DNA of 8,558 nt from JBEEMU01 sp043778315 (GTDB taxonomy: Bacteria > Bacteroidota > Bacteroidia > Chitinophagales > Saprospiraceae), in the NCBI GenBank assembly GCA_043778315.1, contig JAYWGJ010000094.1:1-8558 (forward strand), read 5' to 3'. The notes below the pieces were generated by a model that was given only the letters and a program-made list of their open reading frames with translations, was not told where the DNA came from and did not search any database. Shown piece by piece: positions 1 through 5,426 of the stretch (the stretch's first letter is position 1; every line of letters starts with the position of its first letter). The translations under genes were made by a program, and so were the position numbers.

Positions 1-909
1 ACCACCCTTAGTATCAACGTGCGCTACTACGCCGCGTTCTACCTTATCGGTAAAAAAGTTTTGGTACAAAACCGTCGCACCAAAAAGTGCCAAAACAACC
101 GCCGCTACGCGAGAAAGTTGCGTCAAGTGATGGCTCAAAACAGGATTTAACGGCAAATTTTTGCTTATCTGTCCCCATGCCCCCGCAGGCGGCGTTTTTT
201 CTAGTCCGCGCAACCGCCGCATCAGTATTGCTGCTTCGTCGCTTTCTTCATCGAGTACCTTTGCTATGGCATTCCAAACTTTCGGCTCGGGAGTTACCTC
301 GTAAGTAGCCAAACTCGCAAACGCCGCAAATTGGGCACCGCCGTTCGTTTCAGTAGGTAATGCACCTTCTATCCGCGCCCACATATCGCTCGTAGGCGTA
401 TTTTCGGTGTCGGCAAGGAGTGCAAACTGCGCCCAAGCCTTCGTCTGTTCTGCCTCCACAGCCAACACTGCCGCGTCCATTTCTGCCGCCATTTTGCCCC
501 AAATACCTGCCGATGCAGGCGTTTCAAAATTTTGTAGCGTAGCAAATTTGTCTTCAATAGCCTGGTCTGATGAACTCAGGCGAGCGTTCAATTCCTCCCA
601 AATACTAGCTTTTGGGGTAGCCTCGTGCGCTTGCAGCGCGGCAAAAGTAGTTGCCATTGTGTCGTCGGTAAGTTGATAGTCATTGAGTTCAGTTTCTATA
701 CGGCTCCAAATATCTTGTGTAGGTGTAATCTCGGCATTTTCAAAAACTTGGTACGCGGCAAGGTCGGCGGCATCGGGAATAGTTGCCTCCAAACGCGCCC
801 ACATATCGGACGGTGGCGTTGGTGATGAGCCGCCGCTACCCGCGCCCTCGCCCAACACCTCGCGGAGGCGTTGTTCTAAGTCGTCGATATTGAATTTGTC
901 GTTAATCAT
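1..909 (-). CDS. Anti-sigma-like membrane protein with seven TP…W repeats (partial, C-terminus off the left edge)
   Basis: From the ATG at 909 the minus strand is open for 303 codons to the window edge, with no stop. After a short acidic start (MINDKFNIDDLEQRLREVL) and a Gly/Ser-rich linker there are seven imperfect repeats of about 34 residues, consensus FaxLxxxExTPxxxIWxxI…L, with tryptophans at residues 37, 68, 104, 137, 177, 212 and 245. A hydrophobic helix follows at about 267-286, so the repeats should be cytoplasmic and the missing C-terminus periplasmic. In Bacteroidota, genes just downstream of an ECF sigma gene often encode such a protein with one N-terminal PP/TP…W motif, a single membrane helix and a variable outer part. 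By analogy this is the membrane partner or regulator of the sigma factor encoded 100 bp upstream. Seven copies of the motif is unusual. The regulatory role is inferred from position and architecture, and no classical zinc-binding anti-sigma motif is visible. Confidence 0.75.
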   Translation of the reverse strand, partial: MINDKFNIDDLEQRLREVLGEGAGSGGSSPTPPSDMWARLEATIPDAADLAAYQVFENAEITPTQDIWSRIETELNDYQLTDDTMATTFAALQAHEATPKASIWEELNARLSSSDQAIEDKFATLQNFETPASAGIWGKMAAEMDAAVLAVEAEQTKAWAQFALLADTENTPTSDMWARIEGALPTETNGGAQFAAFASLATYEVTPEPKVWNAIAKVLDEESDEAAILMRRLRGLEKTPPAGAWGQISKNLPLNPVLSHHLTQLSRVAAVVLALFGATVLYQNFFTDKVERGVVAHVDTKGG

Positions 910-1009
910 TTTTTCTAAAATTGGGGTGTGTGAATGTACTGGGAAAATAAAAAATAGTTGGTGAAATTTGTTCTCTTTTTATACTAATTTTTAAACATAT
1001 TTAGCAATA

Positions 1010-1561
1010 TTAATGTCTATTTATCATTTTTTGCAACATCATTTTGGCACGAGCCAACTGCGACTTCGAGGTGCCTTCTATGATGTTCAGCATATCCGCA
1101 ATTTCTTTGTGCGAAAAGCCCTCAATCACATACAAATTGAATACGGTACGATAACCAGTAGGCAAACTTTGTACCAAACGCAACAAATCGTCCATATTTA
1201 GTTTATTAATTGCCGACGACGCGTCTAATAGCTCTGGCGCAATAATCGTCTCTTCCGACGTAGTCAGTTTATCAGCTTTGCGCAACTGCTCGATAGCGTG
1301 ATTGATAAACACGCGCTTCATCCAACCCTCAAAAGAGCCAGTGCCGTTATATTTATATATATTATAATATATTTTTACGAAACCTTCTTGCAATAAATCC
1401 TCTGCCGTATGATAATCGGGTGCATAACGCAAACAAATAGCAAACATTTTGGAGGAATACTTGTCATACAAGGCTTTTTGCGCCAAGCGATTACCTTCCA
1501 CACAGCCCTCCACGAGGTCGGTTTCGGTAAAAATAGTAGGATTAAGATTAATTACTTTCAT
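1010..1561 (-). CDS. ECF-type RNA polymerase sigma-70 factor
   Basis: This 183-residue protein has the compact two-domain layout of extracytoplasmic-function sigma factors, which direct RNA polymerase to a small set of promoters. Region 2 spans about residues 27-95: the core-binding segment includes AEDLLQEGFVKIY at 53-65, and the -10-recognition part includes FEGWMKRVFINHAIEQLRK at 77-95. A variable linker follows, then region 4 at about 126-180 with the helix-turn-helix GFSHKEIADMLNIIEGTSKSQ (148-168), close to the 'EGTSKSQLARA' signature common in Bacteroidota ECF factors. The length is normal and no extra domain is present. The gene precedes the TP…W membrane protein by 100 bp in the same direction, which suggests a co-transcribed sigma/regulator pair. 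A 23-bp tandem repeat lies 92-137 bp upstream of the start and could be a control site. The regulon cannot be deduced from the window. Confidence 0.93.
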   Translation of the reverse strand: MKVINLNPTIFTETDLVEGCVEGNRLAQKALYDKYSSKMFAICLRYAPDYHTAEDLLQEGFVKIYYNIYKYNGTGSFEGWMKRVFINHAIEQLRKADKLTTSEETIIAPELLDASSAINKLNMDDLLRLVQSLPTGYRTVFNLYVIEGFSHKEIADMLNIIEGTSKSQLARAKMMLQKMINRH

Positions 1562-1652
1562 GCTGTGGTTACTAAAAGATGGTTATTCAAAAAAATAGAA
1601 GTTTTTGGTGGTTTTTATGTTTAAAAAAAATTTATTTTAGTTATTAAAATGA

Positions 1653-1698
1653 CTTAAATCTATGGTTTAAATTAGCTTAAGTATATGTTTTAAATTAG
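1653..1698. repeat. Tandem 23-bp direct repeat upstream of the sigma factor gene
   Basis: Two adjacent 23-bp copies (1653-1675 and 1676-1698) match at 20 of 23 positions. Both start with CTTAA and end with TTTAAATTAG. The junction creates the palindrome CTTAAG. The pair ends 92 bp upstream of the sigma factor ATG, in non-coding DNA, where a regulator-binding site or duplicated promoter could lie. No function is proven. Confidence 0.6.
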
Positions 1699-1719
1699 GC
1701 GTGATTATCGGGAACGCCG

Positions 1720-1763
1720 AAAAATAGTTAAAACGTAGTGAAACGTAGGTTTAAGCTATTTTT
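1720..1763 (-). terminator. Possible weak terminator hairpin downstream of rdgB, with a repeated AAACGTAG in the loop
   Basis: AAAAATAG (1720-1727) pairs with CTATTTTT (1756-1763). After a one-base bulge at 1755, TTAAA (1728-1732) pairs with TTTAA (1750-1754). The loop and its edge hold AAACGTAG twice, exactly 10 bp apart (1731-1738 and 1741-1748). The hairpin starts 29 bp past the rdgB stop, and the T tract lies inside the 3' arm, so it could end transcription in either direction. It is AT-rich and weak. The 10-bp spacing of the octamer could instead mark a protein-binding site on one face of the helix. Confidence 0.35.
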
Positions 1764-1791
1764 CAAGTGTAGATAAATAATCACAACTAAT

Positions 1792-2376
1792 TTATTTCAG
1801 CTTATCGCCAAAAAAATTAATCAATTTTTGGGTAGCAATACCTCTATGCGAAATCAGATTTTTAACTTCGCTGGGCAGCTCTGCAAACGTTTTGTCGTAG
1901 CCGTCGGGGATAAAAATTGGGTCGTACCCAAAACCACCTGTACCGCGCAACTCGTTGGTAATCATTCCATTACATACGCCTTCAAACAAATATTCCTGCT
2001 CGTTCCATATTAGCGCAATTACGGTTTTAAAGTAGGCGCGGCGCGTACTTGCACCTTCCAACCTCTGCATCACCAAGTTCATATTGGCGGCTGGGTCGCG
2101 GCTTTCGCCTGCATAACGCGCCGTATGTACCCCTGGTTCTCCGTTCAGTGCTGCTACTATCAAACCCGTATCTTCTGCAAAACAATTCAGCGCGTAGCGG
2201 TCGGCGATATACCGTACCTTTTGCTGTGCATTTCCTGCTATCGTCGGTTGCGTTTCGGGTATATCTCCCTCAAAACCAATATCTTGCAAACCAATCAACG
2301 CTATATTTGTGTGGGCTAATTGAGCCGCTATTTCTTTTATTTTGTGCGCATTGCTCGACGCGAATACTAATTGCAT
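1792..2376 (-). CDS. rdgB: Non-canonical purine NTP pyrophosphatase (RdgB/HAM1 family)
   Basis: The enzyme hydrolyses dITP/ITP and XTP to the monophosphate plus pyrophosphate in the cytoplasm, keeping deaminated purines out of DNA and RNA. All family landmarks are present in 194 residues, the usual length. FASSNAHKIKEI (5-16) is the N-terminal substrate loop with Asn9 and Lys12. AEDTGLIVAALNGEPGVHTARYAG (67-90) holds the catalytic Asp69. GTGGFGYDPIFIP (145-157) and TFAELPSEVKNLISHRG (163-179) form the base-recognition region. The family often has DSGL where this protein has DTGL, a conservative change. The start gives the expected N-terminus directly before the LVFASSN strand. A TATATTTG -7 element lies 39 bp upstream, so the gene probably has its own promoter. 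The upstream psi-like gene is 97 bp away on the same strand. Pairing two DNA-metabolism genes is suggestive but not proof of an operon. Confidence 0.95.
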   Translation of the reverse strand: MQLVFASSNAHKIKEIAAQLAHTNIALIGLQDIGFEGDIPETQPTIAGNAQQKVRYIADRYALNCFAEDTGLIVAALNGEPGVHTARYAGESRDPAANMNLVMQRLEGASTRRAYFKTVIALIWNEQEYLFEGVCNGMITNELRGTGGFGYDPIFIPDGYDKTFAELPSEVKNLISHRGIATQKLINFFGDKLK

Positions 2377-2415
2377 ATAAACTATTTATTATAAAATTTT
2401 ACATAACTTAGCTTG

Positions 2416-2423
2416 CAAATATA
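2416..2423 (-). promoter_or_regulatory. Candidate promoter -7 element for rdgB
   Basis: The minus strand reads TATATTTG, an exact match to the TAnnTTTG -7 element known from Bacteroidota. It ends 39 bp before the rdgB ATG, giving a short leader. A clear TTG -33 element is not seen; only CTG occurs, 16 bp further upstream. Confidence 0.45.
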
Positions 2424-2449
2424 ATGAAATATTTTAATACAGTTATTGC

Positions 2450-2466
2450 ATTATAATTATTATAAT
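2450..2466. repeat. Palindromic octamer pair ATTATAAT in the gap between the psi-like gene and rdgB
   Basis: ATTATAAT occurs at 2450-2457 and 2459-2466 with one base between. Each copy is its own reverse complement, so the 17-bp stretch is both a direct and an inverted repeat. It starts just past the psi-like gene's stop codon and upstream of the candidate rdgB promoter. In DNA this AT-rich it may be chance, a weak transcription stop or a binding site. Confidence 0.3.
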
Positions 2467-2473
2467 AAAATAT

Positions 2474-2938
2474 TTACAAAAACATAGCTTGCAACGCCTG
2501 CCAAAGTGCTTTTTTGAGGTTCGGGTCTGCCGCAATCGTATTTAGCGTGTCCGCAAACAAAAACTGACGGTCGTGCCAATTTTGTACTTTATACTTTTGC
2601 CAATCCATTTTCAAACCAATTTGCGCCGTCGTCACACCCAAAAACAAATATTTCGCTGTCACAGATTTTGTACTTACTGCAGTCCAATGCACAGGTGCAT
2701 TTTCATCATATAATACCAAATCAATATTTGTATCTATTTGATAATCAATAGCTTGCAAAATTCGTGCCAAAAAAACTAAATCTTCGTCCTTTGTTTCTTC
2801 TACTAAGACGCAAATAGTAGCCTTCGGGTTGCTCGCTGGTTTAAAGATTATCGCGCCTTCGGGTACGGCGAGCGGCGCAGTAATTGCTGCAATAACGTGG
2901 TCGAGTTCGTAGTCGAGTTCGGTTTTATTTTCTTGCAT
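2474..2938 (-). CDS. Small conserved-looking protein, possible DNA polymerase III psi (HolD)-like subunit
   Basis: This 154-residue soluble protein has no signal peptide or membrane segment. The pattern resembles the E. coli psi subunit. A strand ICVLVEE (42-48) is followed by FLARILQAIDY (56-66) and DLVLYDE (73-79), comparable with psi's strand, 'VSDVLRAL' helix and 'VLQLTPE'. The C-terminus FLFADTLNTIAADPNLKKAL (126-145) followed by WQAL compares with psi's 'ALTDLRANPTARAALWQQI'. Psi bridges the clamp-loader chi subunit and SSB in gamma-proteobacteria. Bacteroidota often have a short protein of this shape annotated only as hypothetical. The assignment rests on remembered psi sequence and is tentative. 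The gene may share transcription with rdgB, although a separate rdgB promoter is likely. Its own upstream region is an AT-rich divergent spacer shared with ilvE. Confidence 0.6.
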   Translation of the reverse strand: MQENKTELDYELDHVIAAITAPLAVPEGAIIFKPASNPKATICVLVEETKDEDLVFLARILQAIDYQIDTNIDLVLYDENAPVHWTAVSTKSVTAKYLFLGVTTAQIGLKMDWQKYKVQNWHDRQFLFADTLNTIAADPNLKKALWQALQAMFL

Positions 2939-3251
2939 AGATATTACAATATTTTTTATTTGTAAAAATTAAATATTAAAAAATATGATTTTGTTTTCGC
3001 TTATTTATAAAGCCTTTTTAGCGTAAAAAAGTATTATTTTTATAAAAAATAAAATAAAATTTTGTGAATTGAAAAAATAGTCGTTCCTTTGATACACAAA
3101 AACAGACCAAGTATTCCGCTAAGTTACAACGATAAAAAAATATTTGTAAATTTATCAAAAAAATAGTATAATTTTATCGTCTAATGTATATTGAACTTCC
3201 TCAACTCACAACAAATATAGTCTAATTTTTTTAAACATACCGATTTACAAT
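2939..3251. other. AT-rich divergent intergenic spacer (psi-like gene / ilvE)
   Basis: These 313 bp hold no credible gene. The spacer must carry the promoters of both divergent neighbours. On the plus strand TTTG at 3143-3146 and TATAATTT at 3167-3174, 20 bp apart, form a weak match to a Bacteroidota promoter and would give ilvE a leader of roughly 70 nt. No convincing promoter was seen for the minus-strand gene. No riboswitch or attenuator with a run of Ile, Leu or Val codons was found ahead of ilvE. Confidence 0.6.
3129..3180. repeat. 9-bp perfect inverted repeat bracketing the candidate ilvE promoter
   Basis: ACGATAAAA at 3129-3137 and TTTTATCGT at 3172-3180 are exact reverse complements separated by 34 bp. 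The arms enclose the weak TTTG…TATAATTT promoter candidate, with the second arm overlapping its -7 part. That arrangement would suit an operator, but the arms are AT-rich and the match may be chance. Confidence 0.3.
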
Positions 3252-4334
3252 ATGCAATATCATATCAACATTCGCAAGGCAGAACAGTCCAAATTGCCAA
3301 CGGTTGATTTCAATAATCTACCGTTCGGGCGCACCTTCGCCGACCACATGTTTACCGCCGAATACCGCGACGGCGAATGGACGGATTGCAGAATTGAGCC
3401 GTTCGGCGACCTGCAACTCTCGCCCGCAAACATGAGCATTCACTACGGACAGAGCATCTTTGAAGGCATGAAAGCGCACCGCGCCGACGACGGACGCATC
3501 TTGATATTCCGCCCCGAAGCACACGCGACCCGCCTGCGCAACTCCGCCAACCGAATGGGTATGCCTGACTTTCCGACCGACCTATTTCATCAAGCCGTCG
3601 AAGCCTTAGTCGGTTTAGATGCCGCATGGGTGCCGTCCCTCCAAGGCACGTCACTATATATACGTCCGTTTATTTTTGCCGCCGACGAGTTTTTGGGCGT
3701 TCGCCCCTCCGACACCTATAAGTTCATGGTGATAACCGGACCCGCAGGCGCGTACTACAACGCACCTGTCAAGCTCTTCGTTTCGCAAAAATACGTCCGC
3801 GCATTTGCGGGCGGCACTGGCGAAGCGAAAGCCGCAGGCAACTACGCAAGTACCCTCATGGCGGTCAAAGAAATACGCGCACAAGGCTACGACCAGCTCC
3901 TCTGGCTCGACGGCGTAGAGCATAAATATATCCACGAATGTGGCACTATGAATATGTTTTTTGTGATAAACGGCGTAGTCGTCACGCCCGCCCTCAACGG
4001 TATGATACTGAAAGGTGTGACCCGAGACAGCATTATTACGCTCCTAAACGATAAAAATATACCGACCGAAGTGCGCGACGTAACCATCGACGAGATAGCC
4101 GACGCTTACCGAAACGGGGCACTCGAGGAGGTGTTTGGCTCAGGTACGGCGGCGGTAGTACAGCACGTCTCGCACATCAAATTCAACGACTTAATCATGG
4201 ATTTGCCGCCCGTAGAAGGACGCACGATTTCCAATATGCTCTACGGCGAAATCATGGGTTTGCGCACAGGCTCTGTCACAGACACTTACGACTGGGTACA
4301 CACAGTAAACGTTGCTGAAAGTGTGGTAAATTAA
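3252..4334 (+). CDS. ilvE: Branched-chain amino acid aminotransferase
   Basis: This PLP-dependent fold-type IV enzyme exchanges amino groups between glutamate/2-oxoglutarate and Leu, Ile and Val, the last step of their synthesis. The protein has 360 residues, the length of the BCAT-II (eukaryote-like) subgroup rather than the ~310 of E. coli IlvE. Landmarks are SIHYGQSIFEGMKAHR (62-77), RPEAHATRLRNSANRM (87-102) and SLYIRPFIFA (134-143). GGTGEAKAAGNYASTLMA (187-204) carries the Schiff-base Lys193. HKYIHECGTMNMFFV (224-238) has the conserved Glu229, GVTRDSIITL (255-264) follows, and VFGSGTAAVV (294-303) binds phosphate. The CXXC redox motif of mammalian BCATs is absent. The start fits the family N-terminus (PTVDFNNLPFGRTFADHMF). 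The gene stands alone with a strong terminator after it. Its GC content is visibly higher than most of the window (41/60 in 3481-3540). Confidence 0.96.
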   Translation: MQYHINIRKAEQSKLPTVDFNNLPFGRTFADHMFTAEYRDGEWTDCRIEPFGDLQLSPANMSIHYGQSIFEGMKAHRADDGRILIFRPEAHATRLRNSANRMGMPDFPTDLFHQAVEALVGLDAAWVPSLQGTSLYIRPFIFAADEFLGVRPSDTYKFMVITGPAGAYYNAPVKLFVSQKYVRAFAGGTGEAKAAGNYASTLMAVKEIRAQGYDQLLWLDGVEHKYIHECGTMNMFFVINGVVVTPALNGMILKGVTRDSIITLLNDKNIPTEVRDVTIDEIADAYRNGALEEVFGSGTAAVVQHVSHIKFNDLIMDLPPVEGRTISNMLYGEIMGLRTGSVTDTYDWVHTVNVAESVVN

Positions 4335-4353
4335 GCAAATTATCAGTAGCTCG

Positions 4354-4395
4354 AAAGCCCTAAACACCTAATTATAAGGTGTTTAGGGCTTTTTT
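4354..4395 (+). terminator. Strong intrinsic terminator of ilvE
   Basis: A perfect 16-bp stem (4354-4369 with 4377-4392) has a 7-nt loop, AATTATA. It begins 20 bp after the ilvE stop. The 3' arm runs into a T tract at 4390-4395. It sits between convergent genes, and the minus-strand 3' side has only a short T run, so it mainly serves ilvE but may also slow minus-strand transcripts leaving the 258-residue gene. Confidence 0.9.
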
Positions 4396-4405
4396 AAGCA
4401 CACAT

Positions 4406-5182
4406 TTAGCGCAAGCAATAACTCCATTTTGCTACTTCATGCACCAATTCCCCGGGGCGCGAGTACGAACTCAGAAACAGCCGCTCTTCTGCAGCAAACG
4501 CCGACTCGCCACTTATAATAAAGTCGGGACGACCATCGCGGTCAATGTCACCGCACCATCGCAACGTATATGGTGGCGTAAAAATAGGGTCGCGGAGCGG
4601 CGAGGTAGCGCGCTGTACTTGTATCAAAACCTGCTGTTTTTTGCTGCTTTTCTGCACTAATACCAACGCGGCTTCCTGCCATTCGGCATGGTTTTCGGCA
4701 TCGTCGGTATCTACAGCGAGGGTGTAATCAGTGTTCGGCACATCTAATTTGCCGTAGTCTATTGCTCCTGTTGTCCAACTAAAAACCTGCCCGTTGAGTA
4801 CACCTTCTTTCATCGGCTTAGCAGAGCCAAGAATAAATAAAGCAGAGTCACTATCTGTGCATTTGATACCAATCGCGTTCACGGCGCGTTCTTTTTTGTA
4901 ATAACTGACGGTTGTTTTTTTGAGGGTGTAACCCTGTTTTGGCAGCCTACAAACCGCATACATCGTCATCGCATCTAATATATAATAATTGCGATTACAC
5001 GTCAATCCTTCATACATCAGCAACGCATCAGACGTAGGCAACATTGGCTCTAAGGCTTCTGCAAAAGATATACTATCAGGTAGTTGTGGACGTAAAAAAG
5101 GTATGCTATCGCTTTGCGCGAATGTATAATTCAGATTTATTAGTATTAAAAACAAACCTAAAATCAATTTTTTTTGGTGCAT
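4406..5182 (-). CDS. Secreted protein of unknown function with a C-terminal DxDxDGxxD (calcium-loop-like) motif
   Basis: This 258-residue protein starts with a clear signal peptide: KK, a hydrophobic stretch LILGLFLILINLNYTFAQ (6-23), and likely cleavage after TFA at residue 22. There is no lipobox and no T9SS sorting domain, so it is probably periplasmic. The mature part contains five cysteines (62, 78, 108, 210, 256). Near the C-terminus RWCGDIDRDGRPDFIIS (208-224) is a DxDxDGxxD loop of the kind that binds calcium in EF-hand-like, dockerin and VCBS/FG-GAP repeats. It is followed by ERLFLSS (233-239) and GELVHEVA (244-251). Similar 'GDLDxDGxxD … LFLSS' endings occur, as I recall, in uncharacterised secreted Bacteroidota proteins. 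The rest is unrecognised. It is convergent with ilvE and divergent from the glycoside hydrolase across a 244-bp gap, and no partner can be inferred. Confidence 0.85.
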   Translation of the reverse strand: MHQKKLILGLFLILINLNYTFAQSDSIPFLRPQLPDSISFAEALEPMLPTSDALLMYEGLTCNRNYYILDAMTMYAVCRLPKQGYTLKKTTVSYYKKERAVNAIGIKCTDSDSALFILGSAKPMKEGVLNGQVFSWTTGAIDYGKLDVPNTDYTLAVDTDDAENHAEWQEAALVLVQKSSKKQQVLIQVQRATSPLRDPIFTPPYTLRWCGDIDRDGRPDFIISGESAFAAEERLFLSSYSRPGELVHEVAKWSYCLR

Positions 5183-5208
5183 GAATTACTATAAATTAGA
5201 TTAGAAAA

Positions 5209-5237
5209 GAAAAATAAAACGATTATATTTTTACAAC
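5209..5237 (-). promoter_or_regulatory. Candidate promoter of the 258-residue secreted protein gene
   Basis: On the minus strand GTTG (5234-5237) and TATTTTTC (5209-5216) are 17 bp apart, near the TTG…TAnnTTTG Bacteroidota promoter form. The -7 element ends 26 bp before the ATG. The -7 has one mismatch and the region is AT-rich. Confidence 0.3.
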
Positions 5238-5363
5238 GTACAAAATCATTTTTTTAGTATTGATAGTATAAATTTTATTTTTTCATTATGATATAAGCAC
5301 CTTGACTTACATATTCGTACTACTGTCTAATTTCACAAAGTTACTCCCATTTTTCATAAATAA

Positions 5364-5400
5364 AAAAACTATTACACTTTTATTAACACAAAAACTATTA
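5364..5400. repeat. Short direct repeat AAAAACTATTA upstream of the glycoside hydrolase gene
   Basis: The 11-mer occurs at 5364-5374 and 5390-5400, offset by 26 bp, and the second copy ends 26 bp before the hydrolase ATG. It could be a regulator site, but in DNA this AT-rich a chance repeat is possible. Confidence 0.25.
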
Positions 5401-5426
5401 GTTATTAAAATTATAAATGTAATAAT

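Noticed and set aside
87..964. Plus-strand open frames at 87-308, 407-676, 625-825 and 683-964, and minus-strand 369-557
   Set aside because: They overlap, in other frames, the continuous 303-codon minus-strand gene that has clear internal protein repeats and a membrane helix. Their translations show no family pattern.
2939..3251. Leader peptide attenuator or riboswitch upstream of ilvE
   Set aside because: No short frame rich in Ile, Leu or Val codons and no paired terminator/antiterminator hairpins were found.
3318..4087. Minus-strand open frames opposite ilvE (3318-3524, 3352-3654, 3654-3935, 3887-4087)
   Set aside because: They arise from the GC-rich codon use of ilvE, whose motifs are intact throughout. 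No signal supports antisense coding.
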